Positions 46,668-55,586 of a DNA stretch of 64,000 bases are shown piece after piece. Position 1 is the stretch's first letter. The number at the start of each line of letters is the position of its first letter. Made by a program: the position numbers and the translations under genes. Source of the DNA: Pseudomonas sp. JQ170C (GTDB taxonomy: Bacteria; Pseudomonadota; Gammaproteobacteria; Pseudomonadales; Pseudomonadaceae); assembly GCF_035581345.1 (NCBI RefSeq), contig NZ_CP141608.1:5238501-5302500 (forward strand), in the 5' to 3' direction. Under the pieces are notes generated by a model. That model worked only from the letters and a program-made list of their open reading frames with translations. It did no database searches and was not told where the DNA came from.

Positions 46668-47324
46668 ATGAATCCGCTGAGCGTTTTGCGCGACTCCCTG
46701 TATTTTTTCCGCCGCCACCTGACCAGCATCGTGCAGCTGTGCCTGCCGCTGGTGGTGCTCGAAACCCTGTGTACCCAACTGCTCTACAGCCAATTGGGCG
46801 AAAAACCCTCGCCGGCCTACGGCATGTTGGTCAGCTTGCTGTTCTACCCGATCTACAGCGCCGCGCTGATCCTCTACCTCGACACCCGCAGCAACGGTGA
46901 AGCACCGCCCAAGCGCGACCTGTTCGCCAGGGCCCTGCAACTGTGGCCGACGCTGGCGTTGCTGATCATGATCAGTTCGCTGCTGATCATGGCCGGTGTC
47001 GCCCTGTTCGTGCTGCCGGGCATCTGGGTGATGATCAACCTGGTGTTCGCCGAATACCTGCTGGTACTGCGTGGCCTGCCGGTCATTGCCGCCATGCGCG
47101 AGAGCGCGCGCATGACCACAGGCAACTTCTGGCGCATCCTGATCTGCGTCCTCGCGGTTCTGGCGCCGCTGTGGCTGATCGACGGCCTGCTCATGATGGC
47201 GTTCCCCGAACCGCAGGGCGGCGTGCAGTTTGCCCTCGACTGCCTCAACAGCTTCCTGCAGTTGTTCAGCACGGTGGTGCTGTACCGCCTGTTCATGCTG
47301 ATCGAGGCCAACGCGACGGCCTGA
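46668..47324 (+). CDS. YciC-family (UPF0259) inner membrane protein
   Basis: This 218-residue protein has five to six hydrophobic helices and starts MNPLSVLRDSLYFFRRHL. The stretch LFVLPGIWVMINLVFAEYLLVLRGLP followed by AMRESARMTTGNFWRIL is characteristic of YciC. The function is unknown. It is transcribed divergently from the DUF2076 gene. Confidence 0.82.
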   Translation: MNPLSVLRDSLYFFRRHLTSIVQLCLPLVVLETLCTQLLYSQLGEKPSPAYGMLVSLLFYPIYSAALILYLDTRSNGEAPPKRDLFARALQLWPTLALLIMISSLLIMAGVALFVLPGIWVMINLVFAEYLLVLRGLPVIAAMRESARMTTGNFWRILICVLAVLAPLWLIDGLLMMAFPEPQGGVQFALDCLNSFLQLFSTVVLYRLFMLIEANATA

Positions 47325-47376
47325 TCCGCCGCCAGGCAGCGATCACTCGCTAAGAAAGCCTTCGGCCTCCCATCCC

Positions 47377-47440
47377 GATTGTCAGGTTTCTATGGTGCGT
47401 TTGTGCAGCCCGGCGCTGCTCACCATCGAACCTGACAATC
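47377..47440 (+). other. 64-nt inverted repeat in the leader of the orphan gene at 47461
   Basis: GATTGTCAGGTT at 47377-47388 pairs perfectly with AACCTGACAATC at 47429-47440. Inside it ATGGTG pairs with CACCAT, and GCAGC with GCTGC around CCGGC. Only small internal loops interrupt the stem. It ends 20 bp before the ATG and lacks a T run, so it is not a plain terminator. A cis-acting RNA structure or a protein-binding palindrome is possible. Confidence 0.75.
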
Positions 47441-47460
47441 AACGGAAAAGGAGTTTCCCC

Positions 47461-47964
47461 ATGGGCGACGATCAAAAAACCACGCTGCAGACCGATGCGA
47501 TCGAGTCGTTTCTCGGCAAGATCTACATGCTCGACAAGGGCCGCGAAATCCCCCTGCGCCTCAGCCAGACCCGCGACAAATTCACCTGGGGTTTCGCCCC
47601 GGAATACGACTGGCTCCAGGCCGGCGGAAACGAAGACTCCCCCGCATTCAATTTCGTCTTTCATTCACACGCCGAAAACCGCCTGCACTTCCACATCCTC
47701 GGTACCGGGCAGGATGCTGCCAAGCGGCTCGGCAGCAGCCGTAATGGCTACCTGGGCCTGTACGCGCATGCCGAGATCAAGGACTACTGGAAACTCGAGC
47801 CGCTGGACTGGCGCGAAAACGATCTGCTTTGTCACTGGCGCGACCACCGGGGACACCGTGTCAAAGCCATCCCCGACGCCCCGCACTACAAGACTGGCGC
47901 CTTCTACCACTTGAATGTCGAAAAAGGCGAAACCTGCGAGTTTCTGGTCAGACGTATCGGCTGA
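47461..47964 (+). CDS. Conserved-looking hypothetical cytosolic protein
   Basis: I do not recognise this 167-residue protein. It has no signal peptide or membrane segment. It is rich in aromatic residues and His (FAPEYDWLQAGG, FVFHSHAENRLHFHILG, AEIKDYWKLEPLDW, LLCHWRDHRGHR) with alternating polar and hydrophobic residues that suggest a beta-rich fold. AAAAGGAG precedes the ATG, and codon usage matches the neighbours. It is preceded by the long inverted repeat at 47377-47440 and stands alone, convergent with hrpB. Confidence 0.8.
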   Translation: MGDDQKTTLQTDAIESFLGKIYMLDKGREIPLRLSQTRDKFTWGFAPEYDWLQAGGNEDSPAFNFVFHSHAENRLHFHILGTGQDAAKRLGSSRNGYLGLYAHAEIKDYWKLEPLDWRENDLLCHWRDHRGHRVKAIPDAPHYKTGAFYHLNVEKGETCEFLVRRIG

Positions 47965-48022
47965 CGCCATCGACTGGCACACGACCTCCAGGCCTGATCC
48001 CCTGGTGGCCGCAGTGCAACGT

Positions 48023-50551
48023 TCAGACCTTGCGCGGCTTCGCCCGTGCCGTTGCCTCAGCTACCAGCGGATCATCCGGCCAGTAGTGCTTTGGATACCG
48101 CCCCTTCAAATCCTTCTTCACTTCGGTGTAGGTACTGCGCCAGAAGTTGGCCAGATCCTGGGTGACCTGCACCGGACGACGCGCCGGAGACAACAGGTGC
48201 AGCAGCACCTGTTGACGGCCCTGGGCAATACGCGGGGTATCGGCCAGGCCGAACAGCTCCTGCAGGCGCACGGCCAGAATCGGTGGCGTCTCGCTGTAGT
48301 CCAGGCGAATGTTTGAACCCGATGGCACGCTCAGGTGCGTCGGCGCCCACTCGTCCAGGCGTTGAGGCAGAGGCCAGGGCAGCAGGTTACGCAGGATCGA
48401 CGACACGTCGAGTTGAGCGAAGTGGCTCAGGCGCGTGACTTTGCCCAGGTACGGCTGCAGCCAGTCCGGCAGCGTCGCCAGCAAGGTGGCGTCACTCAGA
48501 TCGGGCCAGTCCGTGCGGTTGCCTGCCTCAAGGTCCAGTTGGCGCAGCAAGGCCACCCGGGCCTGCCACTGCCGTAGTTCAGGGGTCCACGACAGCAACT
48601 CCAGCCCCTTGCGCCGCACCAGCTCCAGCAAGGCCCGGGCGCGGGCGTCTTCGTCCAGGCCAGTCAAGGGCTCCCGGCTGAGCACCAGTTCACCGACCTT
48701 GCGCTGGCGCTCGGCACGCAGCACATTCTCGCGCTCATCCCAATCCAGAATGTCGAGGCTACGCACTTGTTCGGCCAGGACACCGTCGAACAGTGCCGGG
48801 TCGAAGTCTGCGGCCAGATAAATACGCTCTTCACGCTGCCCCTGGCGGCTGCCCAGATCGGCAACCACCAACCAGGGATGCTTCATCAGCGCATCCGGCT
48901 CACCGAACTGCGCTGCCCGGCCATTGGCCAAGCGATACTCACCACCCCCGGCGCGCCGTTGCTGGGCGACCCGGTCCGGGTAGGCCAACGCGAGCAAGGC
49001 GCCCAGCCAGCGCGAATGCTCGGGGTCTGCGACCGCTGAGCCCGGTTTGCCACGCAGATAGCCGCGATACTGCCTGGCCAGTTGCCGGGCACGCTGCACG
49101 CCACCCTGCCCGCCCCTTGCCGCGCGGGCTTCACCGCTGAGCAGGGCCAGGCGACTGTGCAGGTCGGCACCGCCACCGCGCAGGATGTCGCGCTCACCGA
49201 GCAACGCGGCAACATCACAGGCCATGCTCGCCAGCCCCAGGTCCTGGCCACGCAACAACAGATGGGCGATACGCGGATGGGCCGGCAGTTCGGCCATGGC
49301 CTGGCCGTGGGCACTGAGGCTGTCCTGGCTCTCGGCCTTGAATGCACCCAGGCGCTGCAACAGATCCAGTGCCTGGGTATAGGCGGCTGCGGGCGGCTGG
49401 TCGAGCCAACGCAGCTGCTCCGGGGTCACGCCCCAGCGGGCCAGCTGCAAGGCCAGGCCGGCAAGGTCGGCCTGGAGAATTTCCGCACTGCCGAACGCGG
49501 CCAGTTGCTCGTGCTGGGCCTCGGACCACAAGCGGTAGCACACGCCCGGCTCCAGACGCCCCGCCCGCCCCGCCCGCTGGGTGGCGCTGGCCCGGGATAT
49601 CCGCTGGGTATCCAGCCGGGTCATACCGCTGCCCGGATCGAAACGCGGCACCCGCGCCAGCCCCGCATCCACCACGACGCGAACGCCATTGATGGTCAGG
49701 CTGGTCTCGGCGATGTTGGTGGCCAGCACCACCTTGCGTTTACCCGGTGGCGCGGCATCGATGGCGGCGCGCTGGGCATTGAGGTCCAGCTCGCCATGCA
49801 AGGGGCACAACAGAATGTCGGGGCGCTCGCCGAGGGCATCCTGCAGTTGCTGATGCACCCGGCGGATTTCCGCCTGGCCCGGAAGAAACACCAGCAAGCT
49901 GCCGCTTTCGTCGGCAACGGCCTGCAAGACGGTATCGACTACCCGCGGCTCGATGAACTCGCCCGGCTGGAACGGCCGCCCCCAGCGCACATCCACCGGG
50001 TACATGCGCCCTTCGCTGCTGATCACCGGCGCCTCGGCCAGCAGGTTCGACAGGCGCTCGCCTTCGAGCGTCGCCGACATCAGCAGGATCTTCAGCGGTG
50101 GCTCGTCGCGCAGCAACTCACGGCCATTGAGACTCAGGGCCAGGGCCAGGTCGGCATCCAGGCTGCGCTCGTGAAACTCATCGAAGATCAGCAGGCCAAC
50201 GCCTTCCAGTGCCGGGTCCGCCTGCAAGCGGCGGGTGAGAATGCCCTCGGTCACCACTTCGATACGGGTATTGGGGCCAACCTTGCTGTCCAGCCGTATC
50301 CGGTAACCGACGGTCTGCCCGACCTGCTCGCCCAGTTCACTGGCCAGCCGTTCAGCCGCCGCGCGGGCTGCGAGTCTGCGTGGCTCGAGCATGAGAATGG
50401 TCTGGCCGCCCAGCCACGGCTCATTGAGCAGCGCCAACGGCACGCGGGTTGTCTTGCCGGCGCCGGGTGGCGCTTCGAGCACGGCTTCGTGGCGCAGGCG
50501 CAAGGCATCACGCAAGGCTGGCAGTACGGCATCGATCGGTAATGAATTCAT
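48023..50551 (-). CDS. hrpB: ATP-dependent DExH RNA helicase HrpB
   Basis: This 842-residue helicase has Walker A (PPGAGKTTRVPLAL near residue 32), DEFHERS, ATLEGERL, the motif VI region TQRISRASATQRAGRAGR, and the HrpB C-terminal domain ending in PKHYWPDDPLVAEATARAKPR. HrpB is widespread in proteobacteria but its RNA substrate is poorly defined. The start at 50551 gives the family N-terminus LPIDAVLPALRDAL. Confidence 0.95.
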   Translation of the reverse strand: MNSLPIDAVLPALRDALRLRHEAVLEAPPGAGKTTRVPLALLNEPWLGGQTILMLEPRRLAARAAAERLASELGEQVGQTVGYRIRLDSKVGPNTRIEVVTEGILTRRLQADPALEGVGLLIFDEFHERSLDADLALALSLNGRELLRDEPPLKILLMSATLEGERLSNLLAEAPVISSEGRMYPVDVRWGRPFQPGEFIEPRVVDTVLQAVADESGSLLVFLPGQAEIRRVHQQLQDALGERPDILLCPLHGELDLNAQRAAIDAAPPGKRKVVLATNIAETSLTINGVRVVVDAGLARVPRFDPGSGMTRLDTQRISRASATQRAGRAGRLEPGVCYRLWSEAQHEQLAAFGSAEILQADLAGLALQLARWGVTPEQLRWLDQPPAAAYTQALDLLQRLGAFKAESQDSLSAHGQAMAELPAHPRIAHLLLRGQDLGLASMACDVAALLGERDILRGGGADLHSRLALLSGEARAARGGQGGVQRARQLARQYRGYLRGKPGSAVADPEHSRWLGALLALAYPDRVAQQRRAGGGEYRLANGRAAQFGEPDALMKHPWLVVADLGSRQGQREERIYLAADFDPALFDGVLAEQVRSLDILDWDERENVLRAERQRKVGELVLSREPLTGLDEDARARALLELVRRKGLELLSWTPELRQWQARVALLRQLDLEAGNRTDWPDLSDATLLATLPDWLQPYLGKVTRLSHFAQLDVSSILRNLLPWPLPQRLDEWAPTHLSVPSGSNIRLDYSETPPILAVRLQELFGLADTPRIAQGRQQVLLHLLSPARRPVQVTQDLANFWRSTYTEVKKDLKGRYPKHYWPDDPLVAEATARAKPRKV

Positions 50552-50669
50552 GGTGGTCCTCAAACAATGCGCCGAGTATAACGGCGAACCGAGCCTGCCT
50601 TATCATGGTCTTAGCTGTAGATACCGGCTCTTTGCCTGTATCTTTGAGGCCTTCATTCCGGAGATTTCC

Positions 50670-51089
50670 ATGCGTATTCCCTCCCGCGTCATCGGCGGCG
50701 TTCTGGTCGCCACCCTGCTGACTCAACTGACGGCCTGCGGCACGATTTTCTTCCCTGACCGACGCGGCCAGATCGAAGGCAAGATCGACCCGGTGGTCGC
50801 GGCCCTCGATGCCATCGGTATCTTGTTCTATGTGCTTCCGGGCCTGATCGCCTTCGGCATCGACTTCGCCACCGGGGCCATCTACCTGCCGGGCGGCACC
50901 ACCGCACACGTGGCCCCTGAAAAGCTCAACCAGGCCATTGGCGCCGACGGCAAGGTCGACAACAGCAAGCTGCAGGCTATCCTCGAAAGCGAACTGGGCC
51001 AGCGCCTGCCGCTGAACGACCCGCGCCTGATCCAGCACAAGGGCAGCGTCGAGCAACTGGCCATGTACGGCCTCACGCCCGCCGCCTGA
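50670..51089 (+). CDS. YceK/YidQ-family lipoprotein
   Basis: This 139-residue protein has a lipoprotein signal with lipobox LTAC (Cys23). The short hydrophobic domain typical of DUF1375 follows (FYVLPGLIAFGIDFATGAIYLPGG). It is probably attached to a membrane on the periplasmic side; the function is unknown. GGAG precedes the ATG. The cation exporter gene follows 25 bp later and may be co-transcribed. Confidence 0.85.
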   Translation: MRIPSRVIGGVLVATLLTQLTACGTIFFPDRRGQIEGKIDPVVAALDAIGILFYVLPGLIAFGIDFATGAIYLPGGTTAHVAPEKLNQAIGADGKVDNSKLQAILESELGQRLPLNDPRLIQHKGSVEQLAMYGLTPAA

Positions 51090-51114
51090 GCACTGAAAGG
51101 AAGCCCCCGGCAGC

Positions 51115-51987
51115 ATGACCCCTTCGGCTGAACATCAACGTCTGCTGCGCCTGGCCACCCGCGCGTCGCTGGCGGTGGCCAGTATCCTGATCCTCACCAA
51201 GGCCGTGGCCTGGTGGCTCAGCGGTTCGGTCAGCCTGCTGGCCGGCCTGACCGACTCGGCGCTCGACGGGGTCGCTTCGTTCCTCAATCTGTTGGCCGTG
51301 CACTATGCCTTGCGCCCGGCCGATGATGATCACCGCTATGGCCACGGCAAGGCCGAAGCCATGGCCGGGATGGCCCAGGCGTTGTTTATCGGGGTCAGTG
51401 CGGTGCTGATCGGCGTACAGGCCGTGGAGCGCCTGCAAAATCCCCAACCCTTGGGCGACACCGCCATCGGCATTGCCGTGATGCTGCTGTCACTCGGATT
51501 GACCGTGGCCTTGCTGATGCTTCAGGCCAGGGTGATCCGCATCACCGGCTCCACCGCCGTGCGCGCCGACTCGCTGCACTACCGCTCCGACCTGCTGCTC
51601 AACGGCAGCATTCTGATTGCCCTGGTGCTGGCGCGCCTGGGCTGGCCGCAACTGGATGCCTTCTTCGGCCTGGGTATTGCGATGTACATCCTCTGGAGTG
51701 CCGTGCAGATCGCCCGGGAGAGCACCGCGATCCTGATGGACAAGGAACTGCCCACCGACATCAGCGAGCAGATGCTGGCGCTGGCCTGCAGCGTGGCGGG
51801 TGTACGCGGCGCCCACGACTTGCGCACCCGGGTGTCGGGAAGCCATTGGTTCGTGCAACTGCACCTGGAGCTACCGGGCGATTTGCCGCTGACCCAGGCC
51901 CATGCCCTGTGCGACCAGGCGGCAGCGGCGATTCATCGCAAATACCCCAGGGCAGAAGTGCTGGTGCACGCCGACCCGGTACCGTAA
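51115..51987 (+). CDS. Cation diffusion facilitator, FieF-like metal exporter
   Basis: This 290-residue inner-membrane protein has six membrane helices and a C-terminal cytosolic metal-binding domain. The motifs of the FieF/YiiP group are present: LTDSALDGVAS (TM2), DDDHRYGHGKAEAMA (cytosolic loop), and ADSLHYRSDLLLN (TM5). These hold Asp/His ligands for Zn2+ or Fe2+ efflux by proton antiport. A Fur site is not visible upstream. Confidence 0.92.
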   Translation: MTPSAEHQRLLRLATRASLAVASILILTKAVAWWLSGSVSLLAGLTDSALDGVASFLNLLAVHYALRPADDDHRYGHGKAEAMAGMAQALFIGVSAVLIGVQAVERLQNPQPLGDTAIGIAVMLLSLGLTVALLMLQARVIRITGSTAVRADSLHYRSDLLLNGSILIALVLARLGWPQLDAFFGLGIAMYILWSAVQIARESTAILMDKELPTDISEQMLALACSVAGVRGAHDLRTRVSGSHWFVQLHLELPGDLPLTQAHALCDQAAAAIHRKYPRAEVLVHADPVP

Positions 51988-52009
51988 CGCCGGGCTACCA
52001 GACAAGTTA

Positions 52010-52294
52010 CTACTGCCTTATGCCCCGCTCGGCCAGACACTTCGCCAGCGCACGCCGGTAATTAAGCTGTTGCTCGGCCCAGCGACCACACAGGTAGCGA
52101 TCCCGCTCCTGGCGCCGATACCAGTCATTGCCACGGCGGGGAATATCCTCGTAGTAGCCAACGCGAGGCGGCTGGGTCTGGCGCACCTGGTCCGGGCGCG
52201 ACTGCAGCGGCGAGCCTTCTTGCGCCCACACTTGCAGACTGAAATTTATCCACAGCGAAGCAACACCGGCGAGCTGCCAGATACGCGACTTCAT
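52010..52294 (-). CDS. Small secreted protein of unknown function
   Basis: This 94-residue protein has a signal peptide (MKSRIWQLAGVASLWINFSLQVWA, cleavage near residue 24). The short mature part is rich in Arg and Gln (YYEDIPRRGNDWYRRQERDRYLCGRWAEQQLNYRR) with two Cys residues that may form a disulfide. I do not recognise the family. GGAAG precedes the ATG. An intrinsic terminator lies about 72 bp upstream on the same strand at the end of a structured region, so the gene may be expressed by readthrough or from its own promoter. Confidence 0.72.
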   Translation of the reverse strand: MKSRIWQLAGVASLWINFSLQVWAQEGSPLQSRPDQVRQTQPPRVGYYEDIPRRGNDWYRRQERDRYLCGRWAEQQLNYRRALAKCLAERGIRQ

Positions 52295-52365
52295 GTTCTT
52301 CCTCTCGGGCCATTGAACGTGGGCGTGTGCAACGCTATCGGCCGCAATCGGAAAAATCGCAGGCA

Positions 52366-52395
52366 TTAAAAAAGGGAGACCTGTCGGTCTCCCTT
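52366..52395 (-). terminator. Rho-independent terminator
   Basis: On the minus strand AAGGGAGACC, a GACA loop and GGTCTCCCTT are followed by a T run (AAAAAA on the plus strand). No protein-coding gene ends here, which points to an RNA product or an attenuated leader. Confidence 0.85.
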
Positions 52396-52620
52396 CGAGA
52401 ATTTTGTCCGTGCTCGACGCTTGTGACGTCGGCTCACCTCACGCTGTCTTGTGGACAGTGTGTAGCCCGGGGGCCAAGCACAACCCTTTAGGTTGCTGGC
52501 CGCAGCTGCCCTGATAAGGCCAGCTGCACTGGACTGATGTCCGGGCAGTGATTCTGGGTGTAAGCATAAGGCTGCAGCTCCGGCAGCGGATTGCGAAGAT
52601 TGCTCAATCAAATAGCACTT
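52366..52620 (-). ncRNA. Candidate structured RNA (sRNA or leader) ending in an intrinsic terminator
   Basis: Reading the minus strand, this gene-free 255 bp contains several perfect hairpins. GCTGGCC/GGCCAGC pair at 52495-52501 with 52518-52524, and CAACC/GGTTG at 52481-52495. CTGTC-CACAA-GACAG lies at 52444-52458 and CGACG-TCACAAG-CGTCG at 52415-52431. A 10-bp terminator stem at 52372-52395 is followed by T residues. A possible -10 (TATTTGATT, complement of 52607-52615) would give a transcript of about 230 nt. I cannot match it to a named RNA; the 5' end is a guess. Confidence 0.55.
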
Positions 52621-52680
52621 GCGCAATTTTTAGCTACGGATTGATAATTCGCCGCAATCGAAACAGAAAAGGCATGTCCC

Positions 52681-53157
52681 ATGAGCAAACTGGACCGCTA
52701 CGACCTGAGCATTCTTGCCGAATTGCAGCGTGACGCGCGCATCTCCAACCAGGAACTGGCCGAACGCATCGGCCTTTCGCCCTCGCCCTGCTCGCGTCGG
52801 GTCAAGCAACTGGAGGACGACGGCTACATTTCTCGCCAGGTTGCCCTGCTCGACCGCAAGAAGCTGGGCCTGAGCCTCACCGCCTACGTGCTGATCGGCA
52901 TGGACCGGCACACCCCGGAGCGCTTCGAGGCCTTTGAAACGGCGATTCGCAATCTGCCCCAGGTGCTGGAATGCAGCCTGGTCACCGGGATGGACGCCGA
53001 CTATCAGCTCAAGGTGGTAGTGCCCGATATGGACCACTATCAGAAGCTGCTGCTGGGCCACTTGACCCGAATCGAAGGGGTGACCAGCGTGCGTTCGAGC
53101 TTTGTGCTCAACCAGGTGCTGGCCAGCACCGAACTACCGCTCACGCACCTGCGTTAG
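52681..53157 (+). CDS. Lrp/AsnC-family transcriptional regulator
   Basis: This 158-residue protein starts MSKLDRYDLSILAELQRDARISNQELAERIGLSPSPCSRRVKQLE, the Lrp helix-turn-helix. It continues with the RAM domain (VLECSLVTGMDADYQLKVVV). It resembles Lrp proteins with a Pro-Cys in the recognition helix that regulate amino-acid catabolism or efflux. No divergent metabolic gene sits next to it; the upstream region on the other strand encodes the putative structured RNA. Confidence 0.92.
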   Translation: MSKLDRYDLSILAELQRDARISNQELAERIGLSPSPCSRRVKQLEDDGYISRQVALLDRKKLGLSLTAYVLIGMDRHTPERFEAFETAIRNLPQVLECSLVTGMDADYQLKVVVPDMDHYQKLLLGHLTRIEGVTSVRSSFVLNQVLASTELPLTHLR

Positions 53158-53212
53158 TCAGACCGGCAAGCGGGGCGTATAATCGCGCGCCTCAACCTGC
53201 CGGAGAGTATCG

Positions 53213-53416
53213 ATGGATCCTGCGTTGTTTGAAGAATGGATGATGACCATCCTGGTCACCATCCTGATTGGTTTCATGGGTTTTATCGTCTGGGACCTGG
53301 CGAAAAAGTCCAAAGCCGGCAAGTTCGGCACCTTTATCCTGTTTTTCGTGCTGGGCCTGGGCATCCTCGCCTTCATCATCAAAAGCGTGGTGATCGGCTA
53401 TATCGAAAGCGCCTAG
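53213..53416 (+). CDS. DUF2788 small membrane protein
   Basis: This 67-residue protein has two hydrophobic helices ([20 protein letters not shown] and [20 protein letters not shown]) joined by a basic loop (KKSKAGKFG). Its sequence fits the DUF2788 family known from Pseudomonas; the role is unknown. GGAG precedes the ATG. Its TAG stop shares a CTAG tetramer with the stop of the convergent rluE. Confidence 0.85.
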   Translation: MDPALFEEWMMTILVTILIGFMGFIVWDLAKKSKAGKFGTFILFFVLGLGILAFIIKSVVIGYIESA

Positions 53417-54042
53417 CGTTTCGCTGGCACTTCCCGCCACTGCCCCTGATCCAGCCCCTCCAGCGTCCAGTCGCCGATCCGCACCCGTACCAGGCGCAGG
53501 GTCGGCAGGCCGACGGCGGCGGTCATGCGCCGCACCTGACGGTTACGCCCTTCCTTGATCACCAGTTCCAGCCAGCTGGTCGGCACGCTCTTGCGAAAAC
53601 GCACCGGCGGATTGCGCGGCCATAGCTGCGGCTCTTCAAGCTGGCGGGCCTGGGCGGGCAAGGTGGGGCCGTCATTGAGCTCGACACCGTCGCGCAGACG
53701 CTGCAGCTGCTCCTCGGTCGGCTCGCCCTCTACCTGTACCCAATAGGTTTTCGCCAGCTTGTGCTTGGGGTCGGCGATGCGCGCCTGCAACTGGCCGTCG
53801 TTGGTCAGCAACAATAGCCCTTCGCTGTCGCGGTCCAGGCGACCGGCCGGATAGACGCCAGGGATGTCGATATAGTCCTTGAGGGTCGCACGCCCTTCAC
53901 CGTCACTGAACTGGGTCAGCACGTCAAAGGGCTTGTTGAACAGGATCAACCGCGGCTCGGCCGGCGGCGCCTTGGCTTGGCGACGCGGACCGGCGGGTTT
54001 GGCCGCGGGACGACGCGGCGTGGAACGTGGGGGTAACGGCAT
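53413..54042 (-). CDS. rluE: 23S rRNA pseudouridine synthase RluE
   Basis: RluE makes pseudouridine 2457 in 23S rRNA in E. coli. The 209-residue protein has a basic Pro/Arg-rich N-terminus. The RsuA/RluB-family core follows: [12 protein letters not shown], the catalytic loop [20 protein letters not shown] with Asp, [10 protein letters not shown], and [28 protein letters not shown]. It lacks an S4 domain, as RluE does. Confidence 0.92.
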   Translation of the reverse strand: MPLPPRSTPRRPAAKPAGPRRQAKAPPAEPRLILFNKPFDVLTQFSDGEGRATLKDYIDIPGVYPAGRLDRDSEGLLLLTNDGQLQARIADPKHKLAKTYWVQVEGEPTEEQLQRLRDGVELNDGPTLPAQARQLEEPQLWPRNPPVRFRKSVPTSWLELVIKEGRNRQVRRMTAAVGLPTLRLVRVRIGDWTLEGLDQGQWREVPAKR

Positions 54043-54048
54043 GGGGCC

Positions 54049-55542
54049 TCAGCGGAACGGCGGCTCATCGAAACTGCGCAGTTTACGCGAGTGCAGCGAA
54101 TGGAGTTCGGTGCGCAGCAGGTCCAGTGCCGCGATACCGATCTTCAAGTGCTGGCTGACCGCCCGGTTGTAGAAGGCGTTGGCCGCTCCCGGCAGCTTGA
54201 TTTCACTGTGCAGCGGCTTGTCCGATACGCAGAGCAAGGTGCCATACGGCACACGCAGGCGATAACCCTGGGCGGCAATGGTGCCGCTCTCCATGTCGAC
54301 CGCCACGGCCCGCGACAAGTTGATCAACGGTCGCTCCTGGGCCCAGCGCAGCTCCCAGTTGCGGTCGTCGTAGGTCAGCACGGTGCCGGTGCGCAGGCGC
54401 TTTTTCAGCTCATCGCCACGTTCGCCGGTCACTTGGGCGGCGGCTTCCTGCAACGCCAGCTGCACCTCGGCCAGGGCCGGGATTGGAATGTGCGGCGGCA
54501 CCACTCGATCCAGAATGCCGTCACGGCGCATGTAAGCGTGCGCCAGCACATAGTCACCGATGGTCTGCGACTGCCGCAGGCCGCCGCAGTGACCGATCAT
54601 CAGCCAGCAATGCGGGCGCAGCACCGCCAGGTGGTCGGTGATGTTCTTGGCGTTGGAAGGCCCTACGCCAATGTTGACCAGCGTGATGCCATCGCCATCG
54701 GCAGCAATCAGGTGGTAGGCCGGCATCTGGTAACGGTGCCAGACCACGCCAGCCACCAGGGCCTGGGCTTCACCGTTGTCCATGGTCTTTTCAATGATCA
54801 CGTTGCCCGGCAACACCATGCGCACAAAGCGCGGGTCATCGCGCAACTGCTCAAGGCCATGGCTGACGAACTGGTCGACATAGCGGTGGTAGTTGGTCAG
54901 CAAGATCCACGGCTGTACATGGCGCCAGTCGCTGCCGGTGTAATGCACCAGGCGGCGCAACGAGAAATCCACTCGCGCGGCGTCGAACAGCGCCAGCGGC
55001 AAGGGGTCGACGTTGGCCCAGTCGTACAGGCCATCGGCGATGCCGTCGGTGGCCGCCGACAGGTCAGTGCTGGGGAACACCCGCGCCAGCGCCGCTGCGG
55101 TGATGCCGGAACCTGCCAGCTCATCGCCCTGCTCGACCACATAGGGGTACGGAATGTTCTGCTCGCTCACACCCACTTCGACCGTCACGGTGAAGTCGCG
55201 CATCAGTGGCTTGAGCTGCTCCAACAGATAGTTACGGAAGGACGCCGGCTGGGTCACGGTGACACTGTAGGTACCCGGCAACTGCACCTTGGCGTAGGCC
55301 CGGGTGATGGCCGGTACTTCGCCGTGGTACTCGTACGTCAGGCGCAGTTCCGGGTAGCGGAACTGCGCACGTTCTTCGGCAGTGGGCTCGGTACGGTCCT
55401 TGAGGTAGCGCTTGAGCGCCAGGCTCAAGGCTGCGGTGGCTTGCTCGTGCAGGCTCGCCAGACGATCGACGGCCTGCTCGGCGGTTTCTACGACAACGAA
55501 GGCTTCATCAGTACGGCTCACAATGTACTTCCTGTCTGACAT
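54049..55542 (-). CDS. amn: AMP nucleosidase
   Basis: Amn hydrolyses AMP to adenine and ribose 5-phosphate and helps control the adenylate pool. The 497-residue protein has the AMP nucleosidase N-terminal domain (about 15-180, with FRYPELRLTYEYHG) and a phosphorylase-like C-terminal domain (LVNIGVGPSNAKNITDHLAVLRPHCWLMIGHCGGL and AVDMESGTIAAQGYRLRVPYGTLLCVSDKPLHSE). I start at MSDRKYIVSRTDEAF. It ends 6 bp upstream of rluE on the same strand. Confidence 0.95.
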   Translation of the reverse strand: MSDRKYIVSRTDEAFVVVETAEQAVDRLASLHEQATAALSLALKRYLKDRTEPTAEERAQFRYPELRLTYEYHGEVPAITRAYAKVQLPGTYSVTVTQPASFRNYLLEQLKPLMRDFTVTVEVGVSEQNIPYPYVVEQGDELAGSGITAAALARVFPSTDLSAATDGIADGLYDWANVDPLPLALFDAARVDFSLRRLVHYTGSDWRHVQPWILLTNYHRYVDQFVSHGLEQLRDDPRFVRMVLPGNVIIEKTMDNGEAQALVAGVVWHRYQMPAYHLIAADGDGITLVNIGVGPSNAKNITDHLAVLRPHCWLMIGHCGGLRQSQTIGDYVLAHAYMRRDGILDRVVPPHIPIPALAEVQLALQEAAAQVTGERGDELKKRLRTGTVLTYDDRNWELRWAQERPLINLSRAVAVDMESGTIAAQGYRLRVPYGTLLCVSDKPLHSEIKLPGAANAFYNRAVSQHLKIGIAALDLLRTELHSLHSRKLRSFDEPPFR

Positions 55543-55586
55543 GCATGCCCCCATCTTGCCTACTTATTCAGGCAAAGGCACGCACG

